Below are positions 1 to 15,300 of a stretch of DNA of 64,000 bases, one piece after another. Made by a program: the position numbers and the translations under genes. The stretch comes from Apostichopus japonicus (Eukaryota; Echinodermata; Holothuroidea; Aspidochirotida; Stichopodidae): the NCBI RefSeq assembly GCF_037975245.1, contig NC_092567.1, positions 19,474,876 through 19,538,875 on the forward strand, read 5' to 3'. How positions within the stretch are numbered: the first letter of the stretch is position 1; the number at the start of each line of letters is the position of its first letter. Below the pieces are notes generated by a model. The model saw nothing but the letters and a program-made list of their open reading frames with translations. It searched no databases and had not been told where the DNA came from.

Positions 1-117
1 AGCATTTGCTCCTGAACTAAAGCAACTATGCCCATAGTATAACCATCACTTTCTTGTGTATACCTTAGAAGAAATTTCTAATCTGAGTAGTGTTTCAAAG
101 ATCTGTTTAGAAGAGAT

Positions 118-735
118 ACAAACCCAACCCTTTATTTATGTGATAGAGATCGGACATGAACACCCCTCCACAAACACTATTGATTTATGTGATAGAGATA
201 ACTGTCGTAAACAACACCCCCACCCCTTTCCACTACCACAGACAGGAGACACAAACCCAACCATCATTATTGATCTTTGTGATAGAAATAACCGTCATAA
301 ACTACCCCCCCCCCTCCCTCCACAGACGGTAGACACAAACCCAACCATCTTATTGATCTGTGATAGAGATAACCGTCATAAACTACCCCCCCCCCCCTCC
401 CTCCACAGACAGGAGACACAAGCCCAACCATAATTATTGATCTATTTGATATAGATAACCGTTATAAACTACCCCCCACCCCTCCCCCTCCAAAGACAGG
501 AGACACAAACCGAACTATCATTAATGATCTATGTGATAGAGATAACCATCATAAACTACCCCCCACCCCTTCCCCCTCCATAGACAGGAGACACAAGCCC
601 AACCATAATTATTGATCTACTTGATATAGATAACCGTTATAAACTACCCCCCTCCCCCCTCCCTCCACAGATGGGAGACACAAACCCAACCATCATTAAT
701 GATCTGTGATAGAGATAACGGTCATCAACAATGAC
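118..735. repeat. Minisatellite, unit roughly 80-90 bp
   Basis: About seven imperfect head-to-tail copies are seen. Each carries a block like ACACAAACCCAACCATC, then GATCTxTGTGATAGAGATAACCG, then a C-rich run followed by CCTCCACAGACAGGAGACAC. The unit length varies mainly through the C run. Short frames stay open through the repeat, but their composition simply follows the repeat and I do not regard them as coding. Confidence 0.85.
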
Positions 736-3700
736 ATCATTGAGCCAGAAATGGTTTTGCAATATCAGAATCTAAAATGTTAACATTTTTTAGCTGATCT
801 AATGATGGCAGTAGCTTCCAGGTCAACACTGTTAACATTTTGCCTTGAAATGATGGGAAATTCATAAAAGTTTCAGGGCCTAGTGGCTCTATGACATCAC
901 AAATGGCAGTACCGAGACATGATTTTTAATTTAGTATATATCGCAATAATTTGGAGAATAATTTTCTGCAGCTGTTTTGTGCAGTCTGCAGTTTCGTTAT
1001 ATAAGTCAAAGATAATTGGTTGGGTTTGTCCCCTTTAGAACCAATACCACACTCCATCTTGAATTGAGGAAGTTAACAAGCACCTAACTGTAAATTCCTT
1101 TTCCATTTGGTATTCGTTTGACATCCCAAGGGAGTCACACTAAAGGTTTAGTCTCCGGGTATGAAGTTGGAGCTTTGATGAAGATGTCAAGAGTGCCCAG
1201 TGCAAGCATGTTACCAATTGTTGTAAGCTAGTTAGAGAGGAGTTCACATGTTAAGGAGACAGATGTAAATTCATTAATGACAACAGCACTTCTTGTGGAT
1301 TAATTTCATTCTTTTTTGGTGGGGGGGGGGGGGGTTGGGGTGCTTGATTCTAACTACTCTTATGTCTAATGATTAACTGTGGTTTACAGATCTCTGATTG
1401 TTTTCTGGCGACACTTCAGCCACCTTACAATGTAATGTCATAATAATTCTTTTGTACACAATGATCAGTTTAAACCCAAGTAAGTCAACTTATCACTGAT
1501 ATCTAACATCTTTCCTTATCCTTATATTTTCCTTATCATTCCTCATCAACAACAGAGAGAATTTTACGACTCTTGGAGCAAGTTACCCTCTCTGTGGTCC
1601 TCCGGAATAATTTAAAGGTTTGAAAACTTCACAAAGGTACTTTTTACATCTTTCCGTAAAGTTTTATTAGACCGACATGTTTCGGCACAAACTCAACTGC
1701 ATAATGAACAGTTAACTGTGAAAAAGGTTTATTATGTTGTGTATTTGTTCAGATTTATCCTACTTTTCTTAGTAAACCAGAGAAAAAGACAAATATAAAA
1801 TGAAACTAAATTGTGTTTATTTTCTTTATTTCTTTTTCTCTCTGTATTTACATAAAAAATATTGCTATTATGAACAAGAAGAAGACTTTTACTGAGAGGC
1901 AGCCTGAAGGAACTGAAGAAAGAAGAAGTGCAGAGAGATGGTGAATAGAAAAGAAAAATTAATCTGATGCAGCACTGTATAGTTATGTTAGTTTACCCTG
2001 TTACAAAAAAACAAAAAACATTATCTACAGTATTGAATATGGTACGCTAAAGATATCAGTGCAATGCAGACCACAAGTTACTTTTACTGATTATATCTGG
2101 TGAAGGCAATTGTCATGAGGCAACATAAACCAATACAAATAATTAAAACACCATAATCCAAGTCTTTAACATCATTCACATAAATGGGAACGAAGTGGTG
2201 GGGGGGGGGAGGACTTAATTTTAAGGCCTGTCCAAGATCACCCAACCAGGTCCACTGACGTTCAATGTTACCAGTTTAACAGGGAATAACATATATGATA
2301 CACTGAGGCAAAACGCCAAAGTTGCTAATATGTGCAACCGTTTTATTTTTAGACAGACATCCAAATCACTTTAAGTATTTACAACACCTTTTGAATATGT
2401 AAAAACTCAAAAAATGTTGAATTGTCAAAGTACTGTGACAAACAATGCTAACCTGAGTGTTGTACAAAGGACGACCTTCAAAATACCTCAGAACTCAGAT
2501 TTTACAATATATACAACACTTAAATAGACCAGCACAACCCTGGCTTTAAGATTTAAAACTTAGTAAAATAAATACTAAATTTCACTAATTGAAATTTCCA
2601 TACTTTGGATTTAACTGTAATCCTTCTATGAACTTTTATCATCATCTTTTAACCCTCAAGAACAATGAACATTTCCAAAACAAATCTTTGCAGTTCACTA
2701 TCTCTTTTCTCTTCTTTTAAGGTAAAGACTCAATTTCCCACAATAAACATTGTTTTGTGACCAAAAAACTGAACAATGCTCTTTAGGAAGGACACGACAC
2801 ACAGTCCTTCCCGGAAGAGGATCCAATTTGTTTTGCTTCAGTAATTTTTTTTATTATACAAGAGTTCAAAATTTTACCTAATAATTCATCATAATAAACA
2901 TTTCAATTCAGACAAATGCATGTCTGTATTTCCCCTTTGTTATATTTTCCAACAACAAAGCAACACCCGGCAGCAATATCATACACAGCCAGGTGATGTA
3001 GAACAACTTGGCAAGCAAAATGGAAATGATGTAATTAGCTTCAGCCATTGCTAACGAAAATTGAACAAGCCGTTACATTACTAGCTCTAATGTTAAGAGG
3101 TCTTTGGTTGACTTTGATGTAATAGAAGTATGACAAATGTTTTTGCATTGCAAGTGAAAAAGTGAAAGCCCCCCCCCCCAAAAAAAATGAAAAAACCTGA
3201 TTGTGTACACTTTTGAATCAAATTAAATTTAACTACATTTTTTCATGCACCTCCACAGATGTTTACCACTCACCATGCAACCAACATCCTCCCTCCCTTC
3301 CTCCCAAACACATGTCCTCATTTTTCCCTTTGAAGTGAATCTTTGAATAAGAGGCAAGTCTATTATGCTGCAGGTCCTAAAACGTCAACACTGCAAAGGA
3401 ACGCCTCATTTTAACCAAAAGTATCTTGCATGAAAACTTGTCCACTAGATTAAAAATGTGCAACATTTTGGTGAAAACTTTTTGAATCCTATGGGCAAAT
3501 AGCAAACGATCACACTTGGAAAATAAGAGGCCATTGGTGGCGTTTCAATATAGCTGTTGTACAGTACATCTTACGTTATCACCTATTGTGTTATATATTC
3601 CATTACAGCCATTTTCAATCAGCCAGAAATAATAATGTAATAATGTGTAGCATGATAATGAAAAGGTATTTATCTGCTTCGTGACAAGTAACGATCCGTC

Positions 3701-5328
3701 AGCATTTCCAAGGGAACCTTTCATTTGTAGGCAGTCGACACTCACACCCAAAACGAGCGATTCTCTATGCCGCAAAACGGTAACTTTCAGATGTCTTCAA
3801 GAGGATGCATTTTGCTTTCGCTGGTGAACACTCAAAGATCTTTCGCTATAAATCTCTCAATAATTCAGGTAAAAACTCCATTGCAAATTGAAATCCGACT
3901 TTTTCTTCTTTCGACAGGGAGAACCAAACTCGGGAGCAAATTCCATCACAGAAGCAGTGACCGTTGGCATCATGATGGCATGGACGAAAGAAGAATGGAG
4001 TAGCACTACAATTGTTGCATGATTCTGTGATTTCACAATTTTCCCCTCACGTAAAATATATGATGAAATGAATCAACAGAGATTTAAAAGAAAAAAAGCT
4101 TTTGCATTCTTTGAGAGAAACTGGAAGGATGAGAAAGCCCGACACCTGTTAAGTGCCAGCACATGAACATTGATTTCCCACGACAACAGGACAATGTCCA
4201 TATGCCAGTACTAACATGTAGCGAGTACTTGAATAAAGCAAGAAGGATGAGTGGGTTGGCTTATGCAGTGTCCCAAGTGCCCAAGGTCCGCGAACAACGG
4301 TAGATACAAAAGGAGAGGTTAATCGAACCAAGCTTGTTAGTATTTCCATCTCCTTGAGCAAAGAAAACGTTAACAGCCGACTAGCCAAAGTAACCTGTGG
4401 TACATGAATAGAAACCTTAAAATAAGAACTGCAAACAGCTCAATTTGAATGTTACATCCACTCAAACCTATCAGAGCAACTTGATAACAAAAAATCTACA
4501 TGCATGATGCTTCTATTTTTTAAATCAAACTCAACTAGTTTGCCCTCATAGTTTTTCCAGTTTGGTGGAGTTATCCTTTATAAAACAAAAGTATGCCCCA
4601 TTGACGATATACCATCACCCACACCTCTGTAACTACAGCAACACCCCCCCCCCCCTGTAATTACTCACACACCCCATTAACTTCTTCCACAAATGCTGTT
4701 CCTTTTTGAAACACCAGCGTGATTTTGCAGCACTTTGGTAAATGGGTCAGACCTTTGAACGAAGACTGCAGCAATTCACGTTCGAAAGCTATCAACTTAA
4801 AAAGAGTCAAACAGTTTAGCTCCCCCCCATTTTTACCATCGCGAAATACATACTCAGGCAGTATGAATGATAATGAGGGCAGAAATATGCAGGCATATTA
4901 ATGAGAAAGTGACCTACAGTTTTATGACTAAATGCTAATTTAGCTAATTTTTTTCTTGTCATACAAGAAGTTTCCAATGAAATGACAATGTTCCAAAAGA
5001 TAATTTGCCGTGAAACATTGCAATACCCACCTGACTCAATGAGAGAGAAAAAAAAAACAGAAAAATAAATGTCATAATATTTTAAGCAAGCTAGTAGCAT
5101 ATGCATTGCTGCTTCCTATAAAAAACCTTTTAAGATATACAGGTGATATTGAAGAGAGAAAATTATTAACTTCGTACAATGAGCAACTCGCAAACTTGTA
5201 AAACATTCAACAGCTCTCATTGATTTGATGTTTCCCCCTAAATTATTGACAGATCTATGTAACTTGTTTCGATACTAAAATTTCCAACGACTAAACTTAA
5301 TAACACATCATTGTTACCACAGTGACAT

Positions 5329-5330
<2 letters not shown>

Positions 5331-5364
<34 letters not shown>
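5331..5364. repeat. (TA)n microsatellite
   Basis: Uninterrupted TA dinucleotides, about 17 units. Confidence 0.95.
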
Positions 5365-5365
<1 letters not shown>

Positions 5366-5666
5366 TACTAACCTACAGTCAAACTTGACCATACTTAATA
5401 CAAATACAGTCAAAAAGTTGCAATAATTGATACCTTGAAGTTCAAAGACAGCTGTGTTTCATAAAAAATTAAATAAAACTTAAACTTTTTTTCAAGATCA
5501 GAGTTCAAAATTTAAAAAAAAAAATACGGGGAATAAATTATCCGGCGTCACAACGAAATGCTACGCAAAATGACCAAATTGCTGTATACAAGTTGAAATA
5601 TGTATGCCACTTTTCATACACAGGAAATAAAGTACTTTTATACGATACAAAATTCAGTGCACAAAA

Positions 5667-5755
5667 ACTGCTAATTAATCTTTGCACTTGTATAGCAGCT
5701 TGTCAATTTTGCACTCCATTTTGCGATGCGATACTGGATAAATTTTTCCCTATAA
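5667..5755. repeat. Dispersed repeat, copy A
   Basis: The segment with CACTTGTATAGCAGCTTG, CATTTTGCGATGCGATACTGG and TTTTTCCCT aligns by eye to 24537-24630, which has the same blocks in the same order and strand. The two copies flank the DNAI7/ETFRF1 head-to-head region. Family unknown. Confidence 0.6.
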
Positions 5756-6348
5756 AATGAACTGCTAGATTAAGATACTTTCTTTTTTAACTTTCGGAAT
5801 GTAGTTTTGTCCAATACTATAGTAGACCTACATAGATTCAAGTTAGTTCTAATACCCTCATGACACTGCCTCCACCAGTCTTACGTAGCATAATGTGAGT
5901 TGCACTTATTGTTATCCCGTACGAATATTGTGATTATTCACGAATGGAAAAGTGGTCTTCATCTTTCGAGCAATGATATTTTTTCTAAAGTGATACGAAA
6001 CACAAGTAGCTTCTACTTCCACATTGCATTGATATCTTTTGTGCATTAATATTCAAACAGTTCCTGACAAGTACCAGAAATTTGCAATTAAATCTTCAGT
6101 GCAAAAGTTTCTTTCTTTCACTAATTTTTTCTTCTTCTGTAGGCTGCCTCTTAGAATAAAAGTTCTTATTACAAGCCACATCAGTACGTCCAACATAATT
6201 GTCAAAAGTCCCATTCTGATCTTAAACTAGTGAAACTAGGTGAGAAAAGTGAAAAATAGTTAGGTCATTTCAGAAATGAAATGGAATCAGCAGCTTTAAA
6301 ATGGAAGAGGAGGTCAGAGGTAAAGAAGAGGAAGACAGAGTTTGATAC

Positions 6349-9300
6349 CTTCAATAATTCAAATGTTGCTGCATCTTGTTTGGCATGGAGGAGATCTTCC
6401 AGTTCCACGATGGTCTCTTCGTATCTCAGGACTTCGCCATCGGTAAGGTCGATGTTATCAGCCGCTTCCAAGTACTGCTGCAACTCGTTTATTAACTGTT
6501 GTGTAAATAGAAAACACACTCTGACATGAATGATTATTCTTCACTGATGCCCTTCATACAGTCGTAAGCCTTGTTTAAAATAAGGCCAAGGTTGAAAAAG
6601 GAAAGAATGTGTTAAAGTAAGTGGGCCTGACGTTTCGATCCTAGCAGGATTTCGATCCTAGCAGGATCTTCTTCAGACACTGAATGACAAGTTAATCTCT
6701 TACACAGGCACTTTACTGGATTAGCAATTTGCTACATTTTTTTTTCTTGAAAAAAGAAGAAGAAGAAGAAGAAGAAAAATATCTTAAAATGAAAGCAAAT
6801 GTAAAACAAACTAAGCTTTTGTTGTCTGACAAGCAAGTTTATCTGTCTCGTACCAGTGGAAGACATTGAGAAAGTTAGCTCTGCCGTGTGTGTATAGAGG
6901 CAGTTGTCCTTACATTAAATGAGACTGCAGGTAGGTGTAAGACACACACATATCCTTTATTGTACTACAATAATAATTTTCTTAAGAACTCCAGCTTCAC
7001 ATGTCTACGGTGATTCACTGTTGTATCTTCTAACCCATTGAGCCCAAAAGAAATGATTTCCCATTTTCTTCCAGTCTCCTTTCAAAAATAGTCTTGCAAG
7101 TTGACATTATAATTTTCATAAAAAGGTACTCCTCTGTTCCAACCAATTTGTATTCTTTCAATAAACAATTATAAAAATTTACTCCTGCTTTATTATTAAC
7201 TTTTCTTTCGTCCTTTATGACGACGATCTTTTTTAACGTTTTCCTCAAAATATATATGATCGGACAATGACAGCACTAGTTTGCACTTACATCCAGTGTC
7301 TGGTTACTTTCCTTCAAGACAGCATCGAGATCATTCCTGCTCTCGTCTTCCTTCCAAAGATTTATGTAAGTATTAATCTCTGCATTTACAGTTGGGTCAG
7401 GACTCCCATCGCACTTCATGAAGCGAAGCCACTGAGGACAAAAGATACACACAATAGGAAAAGTAGTTATTGAATTCTCCCATACTTCTTACCTCCACAC
7501 CACACCCCATCCCTTCCCACCCAGCCCAGTAGAAAATTGTGGAAGGAATTAACCTGCTGCCCTATTAAACATGCTGCTGATCTTGTGAGTCTCTGAGTAA
7601 GATGATTCCCTTGATAATGATTACTATCTTGTTTGCATAAAATTCTGGAAGTTTACATCTCAGTCAATAGAAGAATGCACCCCCCCCCCATTCCATCCTC
7701 TTTGGTTATTTCAACGCACCAATGCTTGCTAAAAGGCTTGGTGTCATTTATTTCTGATGTACACAAACTTATGTGAATACCAGAACAATAGAGAACAACG
7801 GATGGAAGTGGGAACAACTGTTTAAATCCAAAATGAGCAAACCCTACAGTACCACTCATGTCATCAGGACGCACGGCTGAGCAACATTTTAAATGACATT
7901 ATCCGATAGCAAAGCAACGTGCAAAGACATCCGAATACAACTTCTGAGCTAACCTCCTAATCATTATTCCGTGAGAACATAGCAATCTCCTTAAATTAAA
8001 GTGATTAACCCGACTGCTACCGTAATGAGAGACATCCTTAAGATGGGAGAATGGCGAGGAAGTGGTAATGAAAAATCATGATTCAAAAACGTTATGACTT
8101 GTTGGCACCAAAGAAGAGACTTATATTGTTAGTGTATCTGCACAGTTATATTTTAACTGCATTATTGAACTTGTAGAGGAAAACATATTAATGAGCAATT
8201 TCCTTTTGTCGAACTTGGCAAAAAGCAATGTCTGGTACGTGAATGGAAAAGTAAAAAAGAAAAAAAAAAGATTTTGCTCTGGCTACACAGCTGTACAGGT
8301 AATAACTTATATGGTATCACACAAAATAATCACCAAAACTAACTGGTGTGCAAAGTGTTATCAAGGGTACATACTGTAGGTTTAAAACACACAGTTTGTA
8401 CACAGAACTACATATTTTATATATAGCTTTTCATGAAAAACCCAATCGATAAATACCTCAAATCTTTTGCACAGATTACAAAAAAACTAAGTTTTTCCCC
8501 ACAGTAACTTCCACAGACATGTTTACATGCACTTTGTATATTTCATATAGGCACAAACTTATTTAAAAAAAATAAAAATAAAAAAAGGAAATGAAGGTTG
8601 CTATGGTAACAGCTACAAATTAAACATGTCCATTTTTTACCTGTGCTTTTTGTTTTCTATCTTCTAAGAGAGTTACTAAAGCATTCCTGTTGCCTTCCAA
8701 CAGGGATAACAAATCTTGACTCTCTGCAGTATAACGCTGACTTTCCTGTTAAAGAATCAAAGATGGAAAAAATCAAACAAAAGTTACGGTACTGATCTCA
8801 GCTTTCAACTGAAATATGACCAATAGTGCAACATCATGGTAGAAAATACACAGCAAAGGCAATTTTTGATTAATTGCTGATAAAGCTAAATATAATATCT
8901 AACATTATTACATCATCTGCCATGTCACCAGAACCAACAACTCTCTAAATCCGCTAAAAATCAGTACATTTCAACTTTCAACTAAATATGACCTCTAGTG
9001 CAACATCATGGTAGAGAATACACAGCAAAGGCAACGTTTGACTAACGGCTGAAAGAGCTAATTTATATAATATCTAATATTATTACATCATCCGCAATGT
9101 CACCATAACTCTCTAAATCCACTTCAAATCATGAGTTGCCAATGGATCTTGGGTGAATAAATACCCAAAGCCACTCCATTGTTCTATAACAGAAATGTTG
9201 TACTGTAGTTAAAAGACTTAATGCTCTGTATGCATTAATATGCACATGGCACACTGAAAGCTATAGCATCATATCAAACAACAGTACTGCTGTAGAGGAA

Positions 9301-12300
9301 ACACGACACATTCACAGGTTATATATCTTGTGATATGGCCAAATTTTTTGGGGAGATAATGCTGATTGTATACAGAAATTTGCTTACTCACTTCCTACTG
9401 TAGTGTACAGAAATATTTGTATATCGTTTTACTTTTCTACCACAGGGTGGGCTGTGACCAATTGAGCAATATAGTACAAGAAATTAATAAGTGACAATTC
9501 ACCAAATGAAATCTATAAACCATACAACTTATTTCAAGGAGCTGGCCACTTTTTTTGCAATGTAATGCCTCCCAACGAGAATGCAATTGTTAGCTTGTAT
9601 ATGGGCCATCGACGTAACATTGGGTGATGTGAAGAGAGGGTCTTGACACCCTTCATTAGAAATGTGACCACTAACAGTACCCTTGTCACCCTTCATAAGA
9701 AATGTGAACAATTACAGAAGCCTTAGCCAGGGATTCTCAAGAAGCAGCCCCTGAAAGATTTAAATCCTCTCTCAGCTGAAAACAATAATCTTTCCACAAT
9801 CTTGCATTCATAAGTTATACATGCTCATACCGTCTTCAGCACCTCACAAACTTTACACTACACATTGTTTCAATCTAGGCGTGGTTAAGAAATTAAAATT
9901 GGTTTCTCTCTCTGTTCAGTTGCTCCACCCGATGTTTCCTGCTGGCAAACATCCGGCTGGCCCTCGTACTATTATTCTGTCCTAGACATTTAATACTCTT
10001 ACAGCCAATGCACATGCACCCACCCAGTAAGCATTTGCCATCAACTGGTACTAAAGCTTACAACAACCTTTCACAGATGAGCATTACTTCAAACCATTCA
10101 AGAGTATCAAGACTATTATCTGACCTTTAATCGTTTTGACAAATTAAACTCAGTTGATTGTGCCAGAATTGGTATACAACCTGCAATTAATGACTGCAAG
10201 GTTACCGAAACTTACTTGAATAACTTCACTTATTCATGTATATTTCTACCATTACAATGCTAAGTGATAAACCCTGAACAGATGAAGCATCTAAATAACC
10301 AGTAAACATTCCTGAGGAAGATTGTCTTAACTTTCAGTGTACATATCCTATTGTAGGATCTGTAATGTTAAACAAGTGCAATATCAACAGTATCAACAAT
10401 CTAAATCAGTTAAAAGAATTTCAGATCTGTCGCAGCATGAAGGAAGAAAAATTGCAGTTTTAAAACTTACAGCAGCTTCTATCCGTTCACGTTCCTCTCT
10501 TTCCAACCTTTCTCTCTCCAACCTGTCCTTCTCCTCCTGCTCTGCTTTTAATCTAGCATCCTCTGAGGGGAAAAAAGACAAAAAAAAATCCAAAGCTATT
10601 CTAAGAAATGTGCACTGACATAAAAGTAAAATTTAATAACACAAAGTTGACCATTTCTAAGAAGACGGAACTGGTTTAGTATGAATTTGCCATTTCACTT
10701 CATTACAAAGGAAAAGTATTTTGGAAACTGTACAGAAAACAATAACATGTATCAACTTCGGGAGAACTTATTTTTTCTTTGATATGAAAATGAAAGGACT
10801 TAGTATTGCTGAGAATCCTCATAATCGCAACAAACAACTTTGAGTTAACTGACATTGTTCAAACACGAATGATTTCGAGTGACGACTTACTTAGTTAAGT
10901 CAGTGTTCCTACAGTTTAAATCTTCATACACTGGACAGTGTGCATTTCCATTAACATAGGTATAGAGTGTTAGTTTTCATATTGAAACGAGATAACTGCA
11001 TGCTGTTTATACCTGCATTAAAGCCATATAAATATACAGTATGCCACTCAACAATACTAACAGTACTAGTAACCATCTATTGCTCTACCATACATGGTTA
11101 CAACTTCTAACAAAGGAAACCACTACGAGCCAACACAAGGCTATTTACACTGATTAGACAGACTTGTGGTTGGCTTACACCCCCCTGAGTTACTGGACAT
11201 GTGTTCTCATTTTCCTTTGTCCACATTGAAATACCCTATACTGCCAGTGATAAGCAAACATCCAAGATGGAGTAACAATACATACAAAATAAATTAATAC
11301 CTACTGTAATGGACAACAAAGGATTACATGTGCCTGTACAGAATAATATTTATCTGCCATGTAAAGCATCTTTGGCAAAATGCTATACAAACTTGCTACA
11401 CAAAATACAAAGATTCACCCAGCAATATTGTTGGAATTAAAGTAGAGTCAATCTTTGTATTTTTTGGAATTTTGTGTTAAAACTAACCGATGGCACTCAT
11501 GTTATGCAGAATGTGTAAGCGATAAACTAAGTCCCTGCTAAAGAGCATCAAAACATTTATCAAAATCAATGCAAACCCTGATCATGCATCAACATCTGCA
11601 AGTAATACAGAATTCACTGACAAGACTCAAAAAGTCGTTTAGAATTATTTAAAACAGACAAAAATAAAAGAAATGAGAGCAGATAAATAAAAACACTTAC
11701 CTACAACATATATATATTGCCAGCAGTCTAATGTATTAACTCCACAAAGTTAACAAACTGTTTGAGGCTTGTTAAATCTACACAGTAAGTAAAGTGCTAA
11801 CGTGTACACGCTACTTTAGTATCACCAGCAGTTCTACAGAAAACTAACGATGAGGATGTTCAGCTACCATTAGCAATCCCGTGAATGAGCTGCCCTACTA
11901 ACTCCAAGTGGCCTTTTATGCAAACACAACAGGAAAAGAACCATTTAAATTACAAACCTATAAGGCCATTCCATACAGGGTTTTACTGTTTCACAGCTCC
12001 ACATGTATAGGAGGAGCAAGGGACTTTTTGAGGTGCATAAGAATGGAAATGACATGCTTCCTGTGTACAGGAAATTAAGTTTGTTAGCTAACGAAAGTGT
12101 CTCCTCACTACTCCAAACATCGAAACAACCGAGAGGAAATTAGATAATGTGTAGTGTCCAGGAAGGACCACATTTTCCATGATGGAAAAGACAAATGCTG
12201 CAGAGCAGTGTTAACAAAGAGCAGTCAAATCTTGAAAGTAAATCCGAATTTGAAACAAAAAGCTCGTCAGAGGAACCGTTTGGCGATGTGCATTTAAACG

Positions 12301-15300
12301 GCAAAGTTTTCGTTCGTTTAAACGTGACCTTTTGACCTCGACTTCTGTAAGAATCGAGCAACATGAAATATAAGGTTAACAATCCAAATTTACCCAGATT
12401 GAGTAGAAAATGCACTAAGGAAAGTATATTTACTGCTTCAAATCATGCGGTAATTTCCCCCCTCATTTGAAGCTATGTATTACTTCCGACCGTAATACAT
12501 ACCCCCCCCCCCCCCTCAGGGTTCACATTAGCCGTGGGATTGTGCGATTCCCTTTATTTGATTTCAAATCCTGAATGTTAAAAGTTGCCAAGACAGGATT
12601 TCCCGCAACAAATTTCAACGCTCAAGTTGAAAAATTTGTGCAGTGTAGTGAATAAGGGGTAAACAATTGCATGTGGAATAAACATTTAGGGAAAAGCCAC
12701 TTGCAATTATTCTTTTCTTAGTTATCCTGTCTATAAACCATCTTAACATCCCATAAATTTCCTTCTATGAAATAATCAAAGGAAAAAATAATACTTGTGC
12801 GAATGCTTTCAATATTTACATTTGGATCACCAACATGTACATTAGCTATATCGAGAGCAAAGCATATGCTATGGACTAGCAGAGCTAGCTGCTTGATGAC
12901 AACAAAGACACATGAATTCGACACACTATGTTAGCCTAAAATCCCCACAGATCTCCGACCATAGTAGCCTTACATCAAATAAGTCAACATTGCAATCTAG
13001 CCTAACCATTTGTTTACTTGCTCAAATTGTGCCGAAGAACTTTAGCTGGCACTAAAAATATTCAGAGAATACATTCGTTACTGCTATCTTCGACCACATA
13101 ATAGCCTAACACCACACTAAGTCAATGGGAAAATCTAGCCTAACCATCTGTTCATTCGCTGAAATTGTCACGCAGTTAGCTGGAACTAAAATATCCGTGG
13201 GATACTTTCATTACTGAGGCTATCTTCGACTAACTTCACTCAGTTATGCCCCCCCAGTGTACACAAAGAAGTAATACCAAATGAAGAGAATCACTGTTCA
13301 CAAATATGGTTGCATGAAGAACAGATGCTTCAAATTGCAAGGGAAAGGGAGGGGTGAAGTCAGCAGGAAATAATTCAGGTTGAGTACAGCCCCTGCTGCA
13401 ATACCAAATATTACTCATCCCACAACAGAAGGGAACGAGTTGCACACATAAAACTATTAACTACTACTCTATAAGCAAAAGAGCAAAGGAATTTTCTTTG
13501 TTTCTTTTCCATTGTCTAACATTTTCCCAGTCACTTTTCCATTTACTTATTGAACTACTCTACATGTAAGAATAACCACCAGGGAATAATTACTGGCCTT
13601 CCAACTCAGTGTGAAATCTGTCCTTTCTTAACATTTTTTGTACAGTTTTGACCTTTGCTAACCTCATCCAAGTAAAAGACGCTTCTTATACACATTACGA
13701 AATATGGACATCTGCAAGTTCTCTTTTCCCATTCAATGGTTAAAAGATTTCAGACAGTTGATCTGCTGACCACAAAATGCAGTTTGACCTACAATAGAAA
13801 ATCATACACTATTCTTGCAGATAGTCATACACAAGAAAATGTGTACAATCTTCCATGGTTTGAGACACCATGCTAGGCATCATAAATACATGCAAATGTC
13901 AACATGAAAGACCAAAAATATTAAATGGATATAAGTTGAACAAAAGTTACTCATTAAGAGTTTCTGTGGGATCAAAAAAGTTAAACACATAAACTTCCTT
14001 TTTCAAAAGATGGAACTCTGTTAAGTTGCTTATCCGACCAAACATGAAAAATGAGGTTTCATCAAGTTAATTTTGCCAAAAACGTTTTATTAATTAAGAA
14101 ATTAACAATCGAAAGTATCAAAATATTTATCCGCTGAAGACAGATTTTATCCATGTATTCTGTTACGCTGTGCCTCTTGATTTAAACAAGCCAATGAGAT
14201 AATGAATTGCAATGCAATATTTAGTACCAAAGAAGCTCCTTTGCACGAAGAACAGCTGGTCGTCGAAGCGACTAGCAGATTAGTGTGAACAGTAATATGT
14301 GTGCAAATTTGCAAAACCTAGCCTATGGTCATGCATAATACATCTTAGCACAATGTCTCTCTGACTCTTCATCAGAACTAGGTCTCTGACTAGGCTACTG
14401 ATATTATACTGTACTAAGACCTACTGTAGGCTTCTACCTCTGGTACTAGCACACCTGCTAACAGTAACAGTTAGCTCAAGTTCTAACTGACGTTCAATGA
14501 AGCTGATCGAAGGAAAGCTGACTATAATTCAGCACAAATCTCATTTCTAAAGTCCTATGATAAGACAACAGTTGTCCAGTGATAAAACCTAATGCAGAGG
14601 AAGAATTAAGTCACGACAGAAAACAGCCTACAACTATCTTATAGGATTAGCGTGTACTATAAATGCAGTATGCATACCTTACCAGTATGGAATACTGCTG
14701 ATGGAGTTTAACAAATATAAACTGGCCATGAGGCAGTTATTTTTAAGACCACGAATGTGGGAGAAGCCGGCAAGGGCCTTATGGATTACATCATCATGTG
14801 GGGTGGCTTCACATTCAACATTTTAATTCAAGTTTGGAATCTAAAAGTAGACCTAAAACTTGAATATGATGCAGGTACTGTATTACACTGCGGTGACACC
14901 ATCACTGTTTAGGTTTGTATATTCATTACTAAACTCACTTCTAGGCTTTGTCTAGCATTTATAATGAGAATCATTTCTACACCAATGCTGTCAATGTTAC
15001 CATTTTTACGACATCTCCGTTAGTCTACTATCACTGTCATTTTCAGTCATTTAAATGACCTAATTCATCCATGAACAACACTGACCCAGTGTTGGAAAAC
15101 CTTGTTCAATTTCCTGCGAACACACTTCCGATTTCCCGCCGGTGTTTGTGCAGCGAACACGCCAAGCACGCAAAGCGTGCGAGCATAAAGGCGTGGGGTC
15201 CAGGGGCCCGCCTTAGGGCCCTGTTGGGGTCAAGGGGTGGAAACCCTTGTGGGGGTCCAGGGGGCAAAGGCCCCGGAAAATTTTGGTATTTTTGCGTGTC

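Larger units (their letters stand above)
741..6348. other. Non-coding stretch downstream of the last visible DNAI7 exon
   Basis: No exon could be supported here on either strand. It probably is a long intron of the minus-strand DNAI7 gene, whose remaining exons lie beyond the left edge. It holds homopolymer runs (G near 1320, C near 3170 and 4645), a (TA)n tract and a dispersed-repeat copy near 5.7 kb. The short open frames in it have no family resemblance and no matching splice sites. Confidence 0.5.
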
